The position numbers and the translations under genes were made by a program. Below, piece after piece: positions 1 through 9,340 of a DNA stretch of 64,000 nucleotides (within the stretch, counting starts at the first letter, position 1; each line of letters starts with the position of its first letter). Source of the DNA: Betaproteobacteria bacterium. Lineage in GTDB: Bacteria > Pseudomonadota > Gammaproteobacteria > Burkholderiales > Rhodocyclaceae. The stretch covers positions 62,001-126,000 of the forward strand of contig JADIYD010000006.1 in assembly GCA_016705475.1 (NCBI GenBank), written 5' to 3'. A model generated the notes under the pieces. It was not told the DNA's origin. It worked only from the letters and a program-made list of their open reading frames with translations, and ran no database searches.

Positions 1-545
1 CCATCGTGCTCGCGGCACAAGGTGAGCTGGATGTGACCGTCTTCCGTCCGTCGGTCATCTTCGGCCTTGGCGATGCCTTCCTGTCGATGTTCGCCAGCAT
101 CCTGAAGAAAGTCCCGGTCTTCCCGCTTGGCTTTGGTCACGCCCGCTTCCAGCCGGTTTGGGCGGCTGATGTCGCCGACGCCTTCGTCGACAGCCTGAGC
201 GATGTCACCACCTATGGCCAGGCCTACGAACTGGTCGGGCCGAAGACCTACACGCTGCGCGAACTGGTCGACTACGCCAAGGAATTGGCCGGCAGTACTG
301 CCAAGATCGTTTCGTTGTCCGAAGGCTGGGCTTATTTGCAAGCCGGCCTGATGTGGCTGGCCCCGAGCCCAATGCTGTCGCCAGACAACCTGCGCTCGAT
401 GGAAAAGGACAGCGTGGCCGAAGCTGGCAGCAAGCAGCCGGCCAACTGGCGCCCGACAGCACTGGAAGCCATCGCACCGACCTACATTGCGCTGAACACG
501 CCGAAGGGCAAGCTCGATACCTTCCGCTATCGCGCCGGCCGTTAA
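1..545 (+). CDS. NAD(P)-dependent epimerase/dehydratase family protein (NDUFA9-like), 3' part only
   Basis: The reading frame is open at the window edge, so only the C-terminal ~180 residues are present. They contain the FRPSVIFG segment and a downstream ADVADAF segment typical of extended short-chain dehydrogenases of the NAD-dependent epimerase type, in particular the group annotated as complex I NDUFA9-like. The nucleotide-binding N-terminus lies outside the window. The gene ends 16 bases before cca and probably shares its transcript. The exact substrate cannot be told from this fragment. Confidence 0.7.
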   Translation, partial: IVLAAQGELDVTVFRPSVIFGLGDAFLSMFASILKKVPVFPLGFGHARFQPVWAADVADAFVDSLSDVTTYGQAYELVGPKTYTLRELVDYAKELAGSTAKIVSLSEGWAYLQAGLMWLAPSPMLSPDNLRSMEKDSVAEAGSKQPANWRPTALEAIAPTYIALNTPKGKLDTFRYRAGR

Positions 546-561
546 GGCCGCGCCGCCGTTC

Positions 562-1797
562 GTGCAGATATTCATCGTCGGCGGCGCCGTCCGTGACGAA
601 TTGCTCGGACGGCCCAACGACGACCGCGACTACGTGGTCGTCGGTGCCACCCCGGAAGACCTGCTGAAGCAGGGATTCCGTCCGGTCGGCAAGGATTTCC
701 CGGTATTCCTCCATCCGCAGACCCAGGAGGAATACGCGCTGGCCCGCACCGAGCGCAAAAGTGGGCGCGGCTATCACGGCTTCACTTTCCACACTGCACC
801 GGACGTCACGCTGGAAGAAGATCTCGCCCGCCGCGACCTCACCATCAACGCCATGGCGAAGGCGCCCGACGGCACGCTCATCGATCCCTTCCACGGTCAA
901 CGGGATTTATCGGCCAAAATCCTCAGGCATGTCGGCCCGGCCTTTGCCGAAGACCCCGTGCGCATCCTGCGCATCGCCCGCTTTGCCGCGCGCTTCAGCG
1001 ACTTTACGGTGGCCCCTGAAACGCTGACGCTGATGCGTGACATGGTGGCCAGTGGCGAAGTCGATCACCTGGTCGCCGAACGCGTCTGGCAGGAACTGGC
1101 CAAAGGCTTGATGGAAGCAAGGCCCTCGCGGATGTTCGAGGTGCTGCGCGACTGTGGTGCTCTGGCTCGGCTGCTACCGGAACTCGATGCCCTGTTCGGT
1201 GTGCCACAACGCGCCGACTACCACCCGGAAATCGACACCGGCATCCATACGATGATGGTCGTCGACCAATCCGCCATACGCGGCTTCACGCTGCCGGTCC
1301 GCTTTGCGGCGCTGACCCACGATCTCGGCAAGGGCACGACACCTGCCGACATCCTGCCGCGCCATATCGGTCACGAAGAGCGTAGCGTTCAGCTAACCGA
1401 AAAACTGGGATCGCGTCTTCGCGTGCCCACCGAGTGTCGCGATCTTGCCCTGCTCATGGCACGCTATCACGGCAACGTTCATCGCGCCGCCGACCTCAAG
1501 GCGAGCACCATCGTCACACTGTTCGAAAAAACGGATGCGCTGCGTCGGCCGGAACGCTTCCAGCAACTGCTCGATGCTTGCCTGTGCGATTACACCGGCC
1601 GGCTGGGCTGGGAAAACCGTCCCTACGACAGTCCTCGCTACCTGCTCGCCGCACTGGCTGCGGTCAACGCCGTAAATGCCGGAGAAATCGCGCTGGCCTG
1701 CACCGACAAGGCGAAGATACCGGAACGCATTTACACGGCGAGGGTCAATGCACTCAAGCTTTTGTTAAATGACTCGGGAGAGCAGCCAGAGCAATAA
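562..1797 (+). CDS. cca: Multifunctional CCA tRNA nucleotidyltransferase
   Basis: Adds or repairs the 3'-CCA end of tRNA. The 411-residue length matches the E. coli enzyme. The N-terminus shows the nucleotidyltransferase signature GGAVRD (residues 7-12) followed by an acidic DDRDYVVVG strand, and RRDLTINAMA begins at residue 90. The C-terminal half carries an HD-domain motif (H253-D254, THDLGKG), so this is the long form with phosphohydrolase activity. Translation appears to start at GTG, which puts the GGAVRD strand at the expected distance from the N-terminus. The last 33 bases overlap the convergent DUF2905 gene. Confidence 0.95.
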   Translation: MQIFIVGGAVRDELLGRPNDDRDYVVVGATPEDLLKQGFRPVGKDFPVFLHPQTQEEYALARTERKSGRGYHGFTFHTAPDVTLEEDLARRDLTINAMAKAPDGTLIDPFHGQRDLSAKILRHVGPAFAEDPVRILRIARFAARFSDFTVAPETLTLMRDMVASGEVDHLVAERVWQELAKGLMEARPSRMFEVLRDCGALARLLPELDALFGVPQRADYHPEIDTGIHTMMVVDQSAIRGFTLPVRFAALTHDLGKGTTPADILPRHIGHEERSVQLTEKLGSRLRVPTECRDLALLMARYHGNVHRAADLKASTIVTLFEKTDALRRPERFQQLLDACLCDYTGRLGWENRPYDSPRYLLAALAAVNAVNAGEIALACTDKAKIPERIYTARVNALKLLLNDSGEQPEQ

Positions 1798-1962
1798 CGA
1801 AAAAATGATCGTGGTCGCCACCGGAAACGTGTAACTTCGACCACGAAAGCGGAATGCGAAATCCCCCGGCAATTTGCCGAACCGAATAAAGCGCGCCAGA
1901 TGCGGGCCGATGATGCCCAGCAAAAAAATCGCTACCACCAGCGTCAAAATCCACTTCAGCAT
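1765..1962 (-). CDS. DUF2905 family small membrane protein
   Basis: A 65-residue protein with two hydrophobic segments (about residues 3-20 and 45-63). They flank the family hallmark GKLPGDFAFRFRGRSYTFP, in which a glycine/proline turn is followed by an aromatic-rich strand. This matches DUF2905, whose function is unknown. The ATG at 1962 has an AAGG a few bases upstream and removes a 15-residue non-conserved extension. It is convergent with cca and overlaps its 3' end. Confidence 0.75.
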   Translation of the reverse strand: MLKWILTLVVAIFLLGIIGPHLARFIRFGKLPGDFAFRFRGRSYTFPVATTIIFSLLLWLLSRVI

Positions 1963-2022
1963 TTGCCTTGCACCGCAGGGTGAAAGCCGCATTAAATCAC
2001 GCCTCACCCAGAACAGAGCCCC

Positions 2023-2829
2023 ATGCTAAAAACTCAGATCGTCGAAGGCCTCGAAGTCTTCTCCTGCCACCCCTCGCGCAAGACCGGCAAGCCCGCTTTG
2101 CTTTTCGTGCATGGTGCCTTTGCCGGTGGCTGGATGTGGACCGAAACCTTCATGCCCTTTCTCGCCAAGGCCGGCTACCCCTGCTATGCCCTGTCTCTGC
2201 GCGGCCATGCCGGTAGCGACGGGCGCGAACATATCAACTGGCACTCGGTCGGCGACTACGTCGATGACGTCAAGACCATCGTCGACTGGTTGGGGGAAAC
2301 GCCGGTCCTGGTAGGGCACTCAATGGGTGGCTTCATCGTTCAGAAATACCTTGAGCATCGCGAAGCCCCGGCCGTTGCCCTGATCTGTTCAGTACCGCCA
2401 CAAGGCTTGATCGCCTCCCAGTTCCACCTGATGTTCAACAAGCCGCAGCTGTTCCAGGAAATCAATCAGATCATGGACGGCAAATACACCGACACCGGCA
2501 CGCTGCGTGAGGCGCTGTTCGCCGGTGAGGTCGATGAAACCATGCTGGCCGCCTGGCTAAGCCGGATGCAGCCCGAATCCCATCGCGCGCTATGGGACAT
2601 GTCGATGTTCAGCCTGCCCAACCTCTATGCCATGCACCGACCGCCGATGCTCATTCTGGGCGCCGAAGACGACGTCCTGGTGCCGGCCTTCCTCGTCCAG
2701 ACGACCGGCCACACCTACAGCGAACCCGTCCATATTTTCCGGGACATGGGCCATGCCGTGACCCATGAAAAAGAATGGCCGCTCGTCGCGGCCACCTTGC
2801 AAACCTGGCTGGAAAAACTCACGCCTTGA
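2023..2829 (+). CDS. Alpha/beta hydrolase
   Basis: A 268-residue cytoplasmic alpha/beta-hydrolase-fold protein with no signal peptide. The nucleophile elbow is GHSMGG with Ser100. The likely acid is Asp216 or Asp217 in GAEDDV, and the likely catalytic histidine is His244 in DMGHAV. An oxyanion-type HGAF motif lies near residue 30. The substrate is not predictable; homologues are annotated as esterases or lipases. Its last 11 bases overlap the convergent YjfB-like gene. Confidence 0.85.
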   Translation: MLKTQIVEGLEVFSCHPSRKTGKPALLFVHGAFAGGWMWTETFMPFLAKAGYPCYALSLRGHAGSDGREHINWHSVGDYVDDVKTIVDWLGETPVLVGHSMGGFIVQKYLEHREAPAVALICSVPPQGLIASQFHLMFNKPQLFQEINQIMDGKYTDTGTLREALFAGEVDETMLAAWLSRMQPESHRALWDMSMFSLPNLYAMHRPPMLILGAEDDVLVPAFLVQTTGHTYSEPVHIFRDMGHAVTHEKEWPLVAATLQTWLEKLTP

Positions 2830-3010
2830 TGTCGACCGAATTCCCCAGATTGGGCGGGTTGCTCGACACTTGCGGCAAAGCCTCGAGCAATTGCGCGGCA
2901 TTCTGGGCCTGAATATCCAACGCCTTTTTGAAAACCAGGGTATTGGCGGCATCCTTGACCTGAACCGGCGACAGGGCTGCACTCAAACCACCTAAAGAAG
3001 AAACATCCAT
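2819..3010 (-). CDS. YjfB family putative motility protein
   Basis: A 63-residue protein starting MDVSSL and containing VFKKALDIQAQNAAQLLEAL. This is the pattern of the YjfB/motility family (PF14070): a short N-terminus, then a helix with conserved KKALD. The family has been loosely linked to motility; no biochemical role is established. An upstream in-frame ATG (3037) would add nine residues, but the family start is MDVSS. No flagellar genes are nearby. Confidence 0.65.
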   Translation of the reverse strand: MDVSSLGGLSAALSPVQVKDAANTLVFKKALDIQAQNAAQLLEALPQVSSNPPNLGNSVDIKA

Positions 3011-3073
3011 CTTGCGCTCGCTCCAATTCGGACACATTATTAGTCCACTGTAGTCGAAACTTTTGCCAATTCA

Positions 3074-4042
3074 ATGAGCAATTCGGAAAAAACGGGCCCC
3101 ATCTCTGTCATTCTCGACGCAATCCGCGCCAAGCGTGAGCGCAAGACCGGTACGCTTAAAGAAATTGCCGAGCTTGAAGCATCGCTACTAGCTGACATCG
3201 ACGCTTTCGATCTGGATGCAGCCGAACGGCGTGCCCGTCGGGAGTATCTGGCCAACTCCGGTGCCGGCATGACCGACCCCACCCTGGTTTTCCCGGAAAT
3301 AGCGCCAGCCCGTCCCGCCACCAAACCGGCTGAACCCCAACCGCCAAAAACAAAGCCCGTCGCGCCGACGGTGGATGTGAAGCCAAAAATTGGCAGCAGT
3401 CTGCTCGACCAGTTGCGCCACCGTGCCGAAATCCGACAGCGCGAAATCCATAGCGAACTGGCCGAGCGCTCCTCGATCAACGAAGCCATTGACCAGGCAC
3501 TGAAGCACCTCTTTTTCTACCTGCACGAACTGGTTCAGCAACTGAACATCATCAAGCCGGAGATTCCGCGCGACTACCCCTTGATCGAACAGTTCGAGCT
3601 GAATCAACTGAACTGGCAGGAGGGCTTTGCCGACTATCGGACCCAGTCGCAAAGCGCCGGTGCACTGGTCGAACTGGTTACCTTTTCTTACCACCTGAAT
3701 GGCGGTACAACGCTACACATCGAAAGGGACGGCCCCTCCGTGGACCGCTTCCGGGCCATGATTTTCGACTTCGGCCTGCCTTTCACCTACAAGGAATTCA
3801 AGAACGAGCGCAGTTATGTCGAGCGCGCCGAGTTCGACATTCGCAGTGATGTCAGCGTCAGCGCCCGCTGGCGCGCCGACTTTTCAAAGGGTGTGATCTC
3901 GCTGGAAACGCGCAATCTCGAACGCTTGGGCAGCGCCCTCTACAGCGTCCGTCCGCAGGCTGTTGACCAGGCGCTTCTCGACGACTTCGGCCGCCTGGTT
4001 CTTGGCCAACCCAACCGTTTCCGCGAACTGGCCAAACGTTAA
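3074..4042 (+). CDS. Conserved hypothetical protein
   Basis: A 322-residue protein I cannot assign. The first ~60 residues are charged and predicted helical (RAKRERKTGTLKEIAELEAS). A proline/alanine/lysine-rich linker follows at about residues 75-105. The remainder is a globular domain with many aromatic residues and a helical start (FFYLHELVQQLNIIKPEIPRDYP). There is no signal peptide and no membrane segment. The architecture (coiled coil, linker, folded C-terminal domain) would suit a scaffolding or regulatory protein, but this is only inference from composition. Confidence 0.6.
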   Translation: MSNSEKTGPISVILDAIRAKRERKTGTLKEIAELEASLLADIDAFDLDAAERRARREYLANSGAGMTDPTLVFPEIAPARPATKPAEPQPPKTKPVAPTVDVKPKIGSSLLDQLRHRAEIRQREIHSELAERSSINEAIDQALKHLFFYLHELVQQLNIIKPEIPRDYPLIEQFELNQLNWQEGFADYRTQSQSAGALVELVTFSYHLNGGTTLHIERDGPSVDRFRAMIFDFGLPFTYKEFKNERSYVERAEFDIRSDVSVSARWRADFSKGVISLETRNLERLGSALYSVRPQAVDQALLDDFGRLVLGQPNRFRELAKR

Positions 4043-4044
4043 GC

Positions 4045-5205
4045 CTACAAGCGCCGGCTCTGGTCGCCCTTGGCGAAACCGAGCAGTTCATCATCCAGCC
4101 CGCGGCCGATGGCGATCACCTTGAACAGCTCGCCCATTTCGTGTGGCATCAGCAGCTTGCCGACCGCCCCCGCAGCCCGAATGTAATCCGGCGTTGCGTC
4201 AGGAATGGCCGCCAGACAATCGAGAATGCCGCAATTGAGCAGGAACTGGCCCTGGCTGGCGTAACCGAGCAACTCCAGTCCACTGGCGTGGGCGGCCGCA
4301 ATAATCGCCGTGAAATCGACGTGGACCGTAACATCCTGCAAACCCGGCAGGTAAAACGGATCGGGATGCGCATGGTGGCGGTAATGGCACATGAGTGTTC
4401 CGCGGCCGCGTTGCTGGTGATAGAACTCGCGGCGGGGAAAGCCATAGTCGATCAGAAGCAGTCCCCCTTTTTCCAGGCGATGCCCCCATTCTGCAGCCCA
4501 GGCCCGTGCAGCAAGACTGATTTCACTCTCAAAACCTGGCGGGAGACTACATTGCTCGCCAATTTCCGTGGCGGCTGCAAGCAAGGCGCCACTGGCCGGG
4601 CGTTCGTTCCACGTGAAACCGCCAGACTCGTCGAGTACAACGCCTCGCTCGAAAATGCCGTCATCCCGCCAGGCAACAATGTGGGCCGGCATCGCATCAA
4701 GCAGCTCATTGGCGACGACAACGCCCGAAAACTGTTCCGGCAATCGATCCAGCCACGCCACCCGTGACAACAGGTGCGGCACGGCTGCGGCTATCGTTTC
4801 CTGCTGGCGCTGGCGCAAGTCGGCTGACAAATCGAGAATGAAATAGCGCTCTGGTAAAGCATTGGCTTTCTCGAGTGCCAATAAAAGATCTGCTGCCAAA
4901 CGTCCCGATCCAGCCCCAACCTCCAGCACTACCGGGACAGATGCCGCCATGATCTGAGCTACCTGACGGGCCAGCGCCTGCCCGAACAATGCCGTCATTT
5001 CAGGTGCAGTGATGAAATCGCCCGCCGCGCCAAACTTTCGTGCCCCGGCTGTGTAGTAGCCAAGCCCCGGCGCATAGAGCAGCTGCTCCATGAAACGCGC
5101 AAAGGAGAGCCAGCCGCCGGCGGAAGTAAGCTCATCGGAAAGAACCTGCTGCAAACGCTGGCTGTGAGAGAGGGCTTCCGGAGCGGGGATCGGCAGATTG
5201 TTCAT
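4045..5205 (-). CDS. MidA/NDUFAF7-type SAM-dependent methyltransferase (DUF185)
   Basis: A 386-residue class I methyltransferase of the MidA/NDUFAF7 family (PF02636), whose eukaryotic member methylates an arginine of complex I. Visible features are the family N-terminal motif YYTAGARKFGAAGDFITAPE, the SAM loop LEVGAGSGRLA, and VVANELLDAMP, the conserved post-loop segment. I chose the ATG at 5205; a TTG at 5226 gives seven extra residues and neither start has a clear ribosome site. A parS-like palindrome lies inside the coding sequence. It is convergent with the preceding hypothetical gene, two bases apart. Confidence 0.85.
   Translation of the reverse strand: MNNLPIPAPEALSHSQRLQQVLSDELTSAGGWLSFARFMEQLLYAPGLGYYTAGARKFGAAGDFITAPEMTALFGQALARQVAQIMAASVPVVLEVGAGSGRLAADLLLALEKANALPERYFILDLSADLRQRQQETIAAAVPHLLSRVAWLDRLPEQFSGVVVANELLDAMPAHIVAWRDDGIFERGVVLDESGGFTWNERPASGALLAAATEIGEQCSLPPGFESEISLAARAWAAEWGHRLEKGGLLLIDYGFPRREFYHQQRGRGTLMCHYRHHAHPDPFYLPGLQDVTVHVDFTAIIAAAHASGLELLGYASQGQFLLNCGILDCLAAIPDATPDYIRAAGAVGKLLMPHEMGELFKVIAIGRGLDDELLGFAKGDQSRRL
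4606..4619. promoter_or_regulatory. parS-like palindrome, copy 1
   Basis: GTTCCACGTGAAAC, matching the core of the ParB-binding parS consensus (TGTTNCACGTGAAACA) except for the outermost base on each side. It lies inside the midA-type gene, antisense to it, where an operator role is unlikely. Three more copies occur in the window. Confidence 0.5.
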
Positions 5206-5300
5206 GGCAAATTCAAAAAGTGTCAATTTTAAGGCTGGATCGAGAATTCTGCGGCCGCCTATGCTATTTTTACATTCTGCATCAACGGAGGAGACGGACT

Positions 5301-6444
5301 ATGCGCGTCAAACAAATAATCATTAACAAAGCAGCTGATCTGGCCACCACGCTGGGTTCCCCGAGCGATTTTCCCAGCTGACCTGCTGCTGGTCTTTGGC
5401 GGCATAGCTCACTTCACTTTGCCAAGTTTGAGCGAGCTACTCCGCTGCACATTTCCCGATGCCATGGTACTTGGCTGCTCAACCGCCGGGGAAATCACCG
5501 CCGACGGTGTCAATGATGGAACCTGCACGATCACCGCCATCAAGTTCGACCAGACCCGCCTCGCCCAAGGCAGCACCTGCCTGTCCGGCATGGATGACTC
5601 GTTCGCTGCTGGTGAACGGCTGGGAAAGCAGATCGCGGCTCCTGGCCTCAAAGCCGTTCTCGTTTTTGGGCCTGGCGTACAGATCAACGGCAGTGCGCTG
5701 GTCAATGGCATGGCCAGCATCATTGGCGCCGGCATTCCGATTACCGGCGGACTGGCTGGGGACGGGGGTGCGTTCAAGGAAACCTTTACCATCGGTGCGA
5801 ATGGCGTAGCGCACAACCAGGTTGTTGCCGTCGGCCTGAGTGGCGACGGGCTACGCTTTGGCCACGGCTCCTTCGGTGGCTGGGAGCCCTTCGGCCCGGC
5901 CCGCAAGGTTACGCGTTGCGACGGCAATATCCTGCATGAACTGGACGGTGAGCCAGCCCTCGAAATCTACCGCCGCTATCTGGGCGATCACGCCAAGGGC
6001 CTGCCCGCGTCAGGCCTCCTGTTCCCGTTCGCCATGCTCGGTGAAGACCATGGCGCGGTCGGCCTGATCCGCACCATTCTTGGCATCGATGAAGCAACGG
6101 GCAGTTTGATCCTGGCCGGTGAAATCGACCCGGATGGCTATCTCCGCCTGATGCACGCCAGCACGGACAAACTGGTGAATGGTGCCGAATCAGCTGCTGA
6201 AGCTGCGGCAACGATGGCGCAAGCCTCCGGAGACAGTCTGGCCATTTTGGTCAGCTGCGTCGGGCGAAAGCTGGTCATGGGCGACCGTGTCGATGAAGAG
6301 GTCGAGGCCGTCAGTGAAGTATTTGGCACGGCCGGCATACTGACGGGTTTTTATTCCTACGGTGAGATCAGTCCGTTTACGCCCGGCGCATCGTGCAAAC
6401 TACACAACCAGACAATGACCATTACTTGCCTGAGCGAAATCTGA
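5301..6444 (+). pseudogene. FIST-domain sensor protein, frameshifted near its N-terminus
   Basis: FIST proteins (FIST_N plus FIST_C) are small-ligand sensor modules usually paired with signalling proteins. A strong ribosome site (GGAGGAG, 5287-5293) precedes an ATG at 5301 that opens MRVKQIIINKAAD, but this frame stops at 5379. The rest of the protein, beginning PADLLLVFGG, is in the next frame and runs to 6444. Removing a single T from the TTTT at about 5369-5372 restores one continuous ~380-residue protein. Downstream, VLGCSTAGEI and GGLAGDGG are FIST_N hallmarks and the C-terminal ~150 residues look like FIST_C. Either the gene is broken, the base is a sequencing error, or the site is a translational frameshift. 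It ends 10 bases before the hybrid kinase. Confidence 0.8.
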
Positions 6445-6454
6445 TTTAAACCGC

Positions 6455-9211
6455 ATGCAAAAATCGCTTCTTCGTCAGTTAAAACGCAGCCTCGGCATTG
6501 GCAGCGAAGCTGAACTGACCATATTGCTGAACGCGATGAGGGCGACAGCAGCACAGGCAGACCCTGCGCTGCAGGGCGCTTTGGAGGGCTTTGGCGATTT
6601 TTTGACGCGCGTCGATAGTAGCTACGAGCAATATGAGCGTGACCTCGAGTTGCGCACCCGCAGCCTGGAACTATCTTCATCCGAACTCTCGGCGAGCAAT
6701 GAAAAGCTTCGTCTGTCCCTGGCGGGGCGCGAGAATGCGCTTCGCTCCTTGCGAGAAACCGTTCGCGACCTGTTGCCTGATACCGTGCAAAATGAGTCGG
6801 TCGATGCGTTTGCCGACGAAGATATCGCAGCGCTTTCGAAGCGAATCGCCTCGATGGTTGCCGAAAGCGAGTATGGCCGTCGGGAGCTGGCCACCCAGAA
6901 ATTCGCCCTCGACCAGCATGCCATCGTCAGCATCACCGATACTGCCGGGACGATTCTGTATGCCAATGACCGTTTTTGCGAGATAAGCGGCTACGCCCGC
7001 GAAGAGCTTCTCGGGCGAAATCATCGAATCATCAACTCGGGCACACATCCGGCCGAATTGTTTCGCGATATGTGGCAAACGATCTCGCTCGGTCAGGTCT
7101 GGCACGGAGAAATCTGCAACAGGGCTCGCAACGGGAGTCTTTATTGGGTCAATGCCACCATTGTTCCGCTATTGAACGCCGCAGGAGAACCTGAGCGGCA
7201 TATTGCCATCCGGACTGACATTACCGACCGCAAGCGCATCGAGGCCCAACTGTCAGAGCAATTGCATCTGGTCGAAGAGTTGATCGAGGCCATCCCGCTC
7301 CCTGTTTATCTGAAAGACTGCGCCGGGCGCTACGTTCGCCTGAACAGGGCTTTTGAACTTTTCTTCCATATCGATCGCAAAGAACTCATTGGCCACACGC
7401 TGACCGACCTTCTGCCGCCAGCAGATGCCCGTCTGCATCTAGAGAAGGATGCCGAGCTGTTTGCCTGCAAAGGGATGCAGGTTTATGAGGCCTCGGTGCA
7501 TAGCCGAGATGGCGTAACGCATGACACTGTCTATCGCAAGGCCGCCTTGACTCGTCGCGATGGGAGCGTTTCGGGATTGCTGGGCGTTATCGTCGACATC
7601 ACCGAGCGAAAACAGGCCGAATTCGAAGTCTTGCGGGCCAAGGAGGTGGCGGAGGCAGCCAGTCGCGCGAAGAGCGACTTCCTTGCCAACATGAGTCACG
7701 AGATTCGCACACCCATGAACGGCGTCATCGGCATGACCGAATTGGCCCTGGAAACGGCGTTGACCGCAGAACAACGCGAATACCTGACCATCGCGAAGTC
7801 GTCGGCTGAATCGCTGCTCACCATCATCAACGATATCCTGGATTTTTCGAAGATCGAAGCCGGCAAGTTGCTTGTCGAGGAGATTTCCTTCGACCTCTAT
7901 CGTCTGCTAGCCGAAGTACTCAAGCCCTTGGCGCTACGCGCCCACGAAAAGGGCATCGAACTACTCAGCGAGGTGCTGCACGATGTACCCCGACACGTTC
8001 AGGGCGATCCGAGCCGCATTCGGCAGGTTCTGGTCAATCTGGTCGGCAATGCCATCAAATTCACCCATCAGGGTGAAATCACCCTGCGCACCGAGTTGAT
8101 GCAATTGCAGGATGGCCATGCCATCATCCATTTCGAAGTACGGGATAGCGGCATCGGCATTGCACCCGAGAAACAAGAACTGATTTTCGACGCCTTCTCG
8201 CAGGAAGATACTTCGACAACGCGGAAGTATGGCGGCACCGGCCTTGGACTATCCATCTGCCGCCGCCTTGTCGAATTGATGGGCGGACGGATGTGGCTAC
8301 AGAGCACGCCGGGAAGCGGCAGCATCTTCCACTTTTCCGTACAACTGCAGCTCTCCGAGCCCGCAATAGCGGCCAAGGGCATCGAGATCGACTTGCGGGG
8401 TCGGCGCATCCTGGTTGTAGACGACAACGCCACCAATCGGCGCATCCTGAGCGGCATGCTGAGCTTGCTCAAAACAACGCCGTCAGATGTTGACTCCGCT
8501 CAGGCTGCGCTCACTTTGCTGCAAGATGGCAGGACCAGTTTCGACTGCATCCTGCTCGATGCACAGATGCCCCAAATGGACGGCTATGAATTGGCCCGCC
8601 GTCTGCACGCGGCTCACGACCATCTGCCCCCCATGCTGATGCTGTCATCCGGTGCCTTGCGTGGTGATGCCCAGCGATGTCAGGAAGCGGGAATAGCGGG
8701 GTTTTTCGCCAAGCCAATTTCCCTCGATGAATTGCATGCAGCGCTCGGAAGCTTATTCGAGAGTACGCCACCCCCGAACAAAGGCAGCGCAAAACAACTG
8801 GTCACCCGCTACTCCCTGCGGGAAGCCCGTCGGCCCCTGACTGTTCTGCTCGTCGAAGATCACCCGACCAACCAGAAACTTGCCCTGGGGCTATTGGGGA
8901 AATGGGGGCATGACGCCACGCTGGCGCTAAATGGTCAGGAGGCTCTCAACATTCTGGCAACCCGCTCCTTTGATGTGATTCTGATGGACATGCAGATGCC
9001 GGTCATGGGAGGCATCGAAGCAACGCAGCGAATCCGTGCTCGCGAGGCTGAACATCAACTGGCGCGCACACCGATCATAGCGATGACTGCCGCGGCCATG
9101 CAGGACGACCGCGATGCATGCCTTGCTGCCGGCATGGACGACTATCTTTCGAAACCAATCAGGGTCAAGGAACTGCAGGAAAAGCTGCACGCCATAGGCG
9201 GAAACCTCTGA
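6455..9211 (+). CDS. Hybrid sensor histidine kinase/response regulator (PAS-PAS-HisKA-HATPase-REC-REC)
   Basis: A 918-residue cytoplasmic sensor kinase with no membrane segment. Order: an N-terminal helical/coiled-coil region (about 1-145), PAS1 (about 150-265, ending in a PAC-like DITDRKR), PAS2 (about 275-390, ending DITERKQ), HisKA with phospho-acceptor His415 in NMSHEIRTPMNG, a HATPase domain with GTGLGLSICRRLV, receiver 1 with Asp702 (LLDAQMPQMDG) and receiver 2 with Asp845 (LMDMQMPVMGG). The two receivers suggest phosphorelay output, but no HPt domain is present and a partner phosphotransferase must be elsewhere. It lies directly downstream of the FIST gene, so the FIST protein may supply its signal. 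Confidence 0.9.
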   Translation: MQKSLLRQLKRSLGIGSEAELTILLNAMRATAAQADPALQGALEGFGDFLTRVDSSYEQYERDLELRTRSLELSSSELSASNEKLRLSLAGRENALRSLRETVRDLLPDTVQNESVDAFADEDIAALSKRIASMVAESEYGRRELATQKFALDQHAIVSITDTAGTILYANDRFCEISGYAREELLGRNHRIINSGTHPAELFRDMWQTISLGQVWHGEICNRARNGSLYWVNATIVPLLNAAGEPERHIAIRTDITDRKRIEAQLSEQLHLVEELIEAIPLPVYLKDCAGRYVRLNRAFELFFHIDRKELIGHTLTDLLPPADARLHLEKDAELFACKGMQVYEASVHSRDGVTHDTVYRKAALTRRDGSVSGLLGVIVDITERKQAEFEVLRAKEVAEAASRAKSDFLANMSHEIRTPMNGVIGMTELALETALTAEQREYLTIAKSSAESLLTIINDILDFSKIEAGKLLVEEISFDLYRLLAEVLKPLALRAHEKGIELLSEVLHDVPRHVQGDPSRIRQVLVNLVGNAIKFTHQGEITLRTELMQLQDGHAIIHFEVRDSGIGIAPEKQELIFDAFSQEDTSTTRKYGGTGLGLSICRRLVELMGGRMWLQSTPGSGSIFHFSVQLQLSEPAIAAKGIEIDLRGRRILVVDDNATNRRILSGMLSLLKTTPSDVDSAQAALTLLQDGRTSFDCILLDAQMPQMDGYELARRLHAAHDHLPPMLMLSSGALRGDAQRCQEAGIAGFFAKPISLDELHAALGSLFESTPPPNKGSAKQLVTRYSLREARRPLTVLLVEDHPTNQKLALGLLGKWGHDATLALNGQEALNILATRSFDVILMDMQMPVMGGIEATQRIRAREAEHQLARTPIIAMTAAAMQDDRDACLAAGMDDYLSKPIRVKELQEKLHAIGGNL

Positions 9212-9266
9212 TTCAACGCAGAATTTTCTCACCATCGTGATGGCACAAGGTAAACTGCCGGACTTT

Positions 9267-9296
9267 GAATTTGGCCCAGAAAATCCGGTTCACCGT
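9267..9296 (-). repeat. Dispersed ~35-bp element, intergenic copy
   Basis: Read on the minus strand this begins ACGGTGAACCGG and continues through an AT-rich stretch to GGCCAAATTC. It is one mismatch from the 12-base head of the family consensus. It lies in the 129-base gap before ttcA. Confidence 0.5.
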
Positions 9297-9340
9297 GGCA
9301 ACCGACCTACTGAGCCGCCTCCCCTTTTTTTCCTTGCATC

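Noticed and set aside
889..920. Possible repeat copy inside cca (ACGGTCAACGGGATTTATC)
   Set aside because: The encoded residues (FHGQRDLSAKILRH) fit the normal cca alignment at this place, so an insertion is not needed. Kept only as a weak match.
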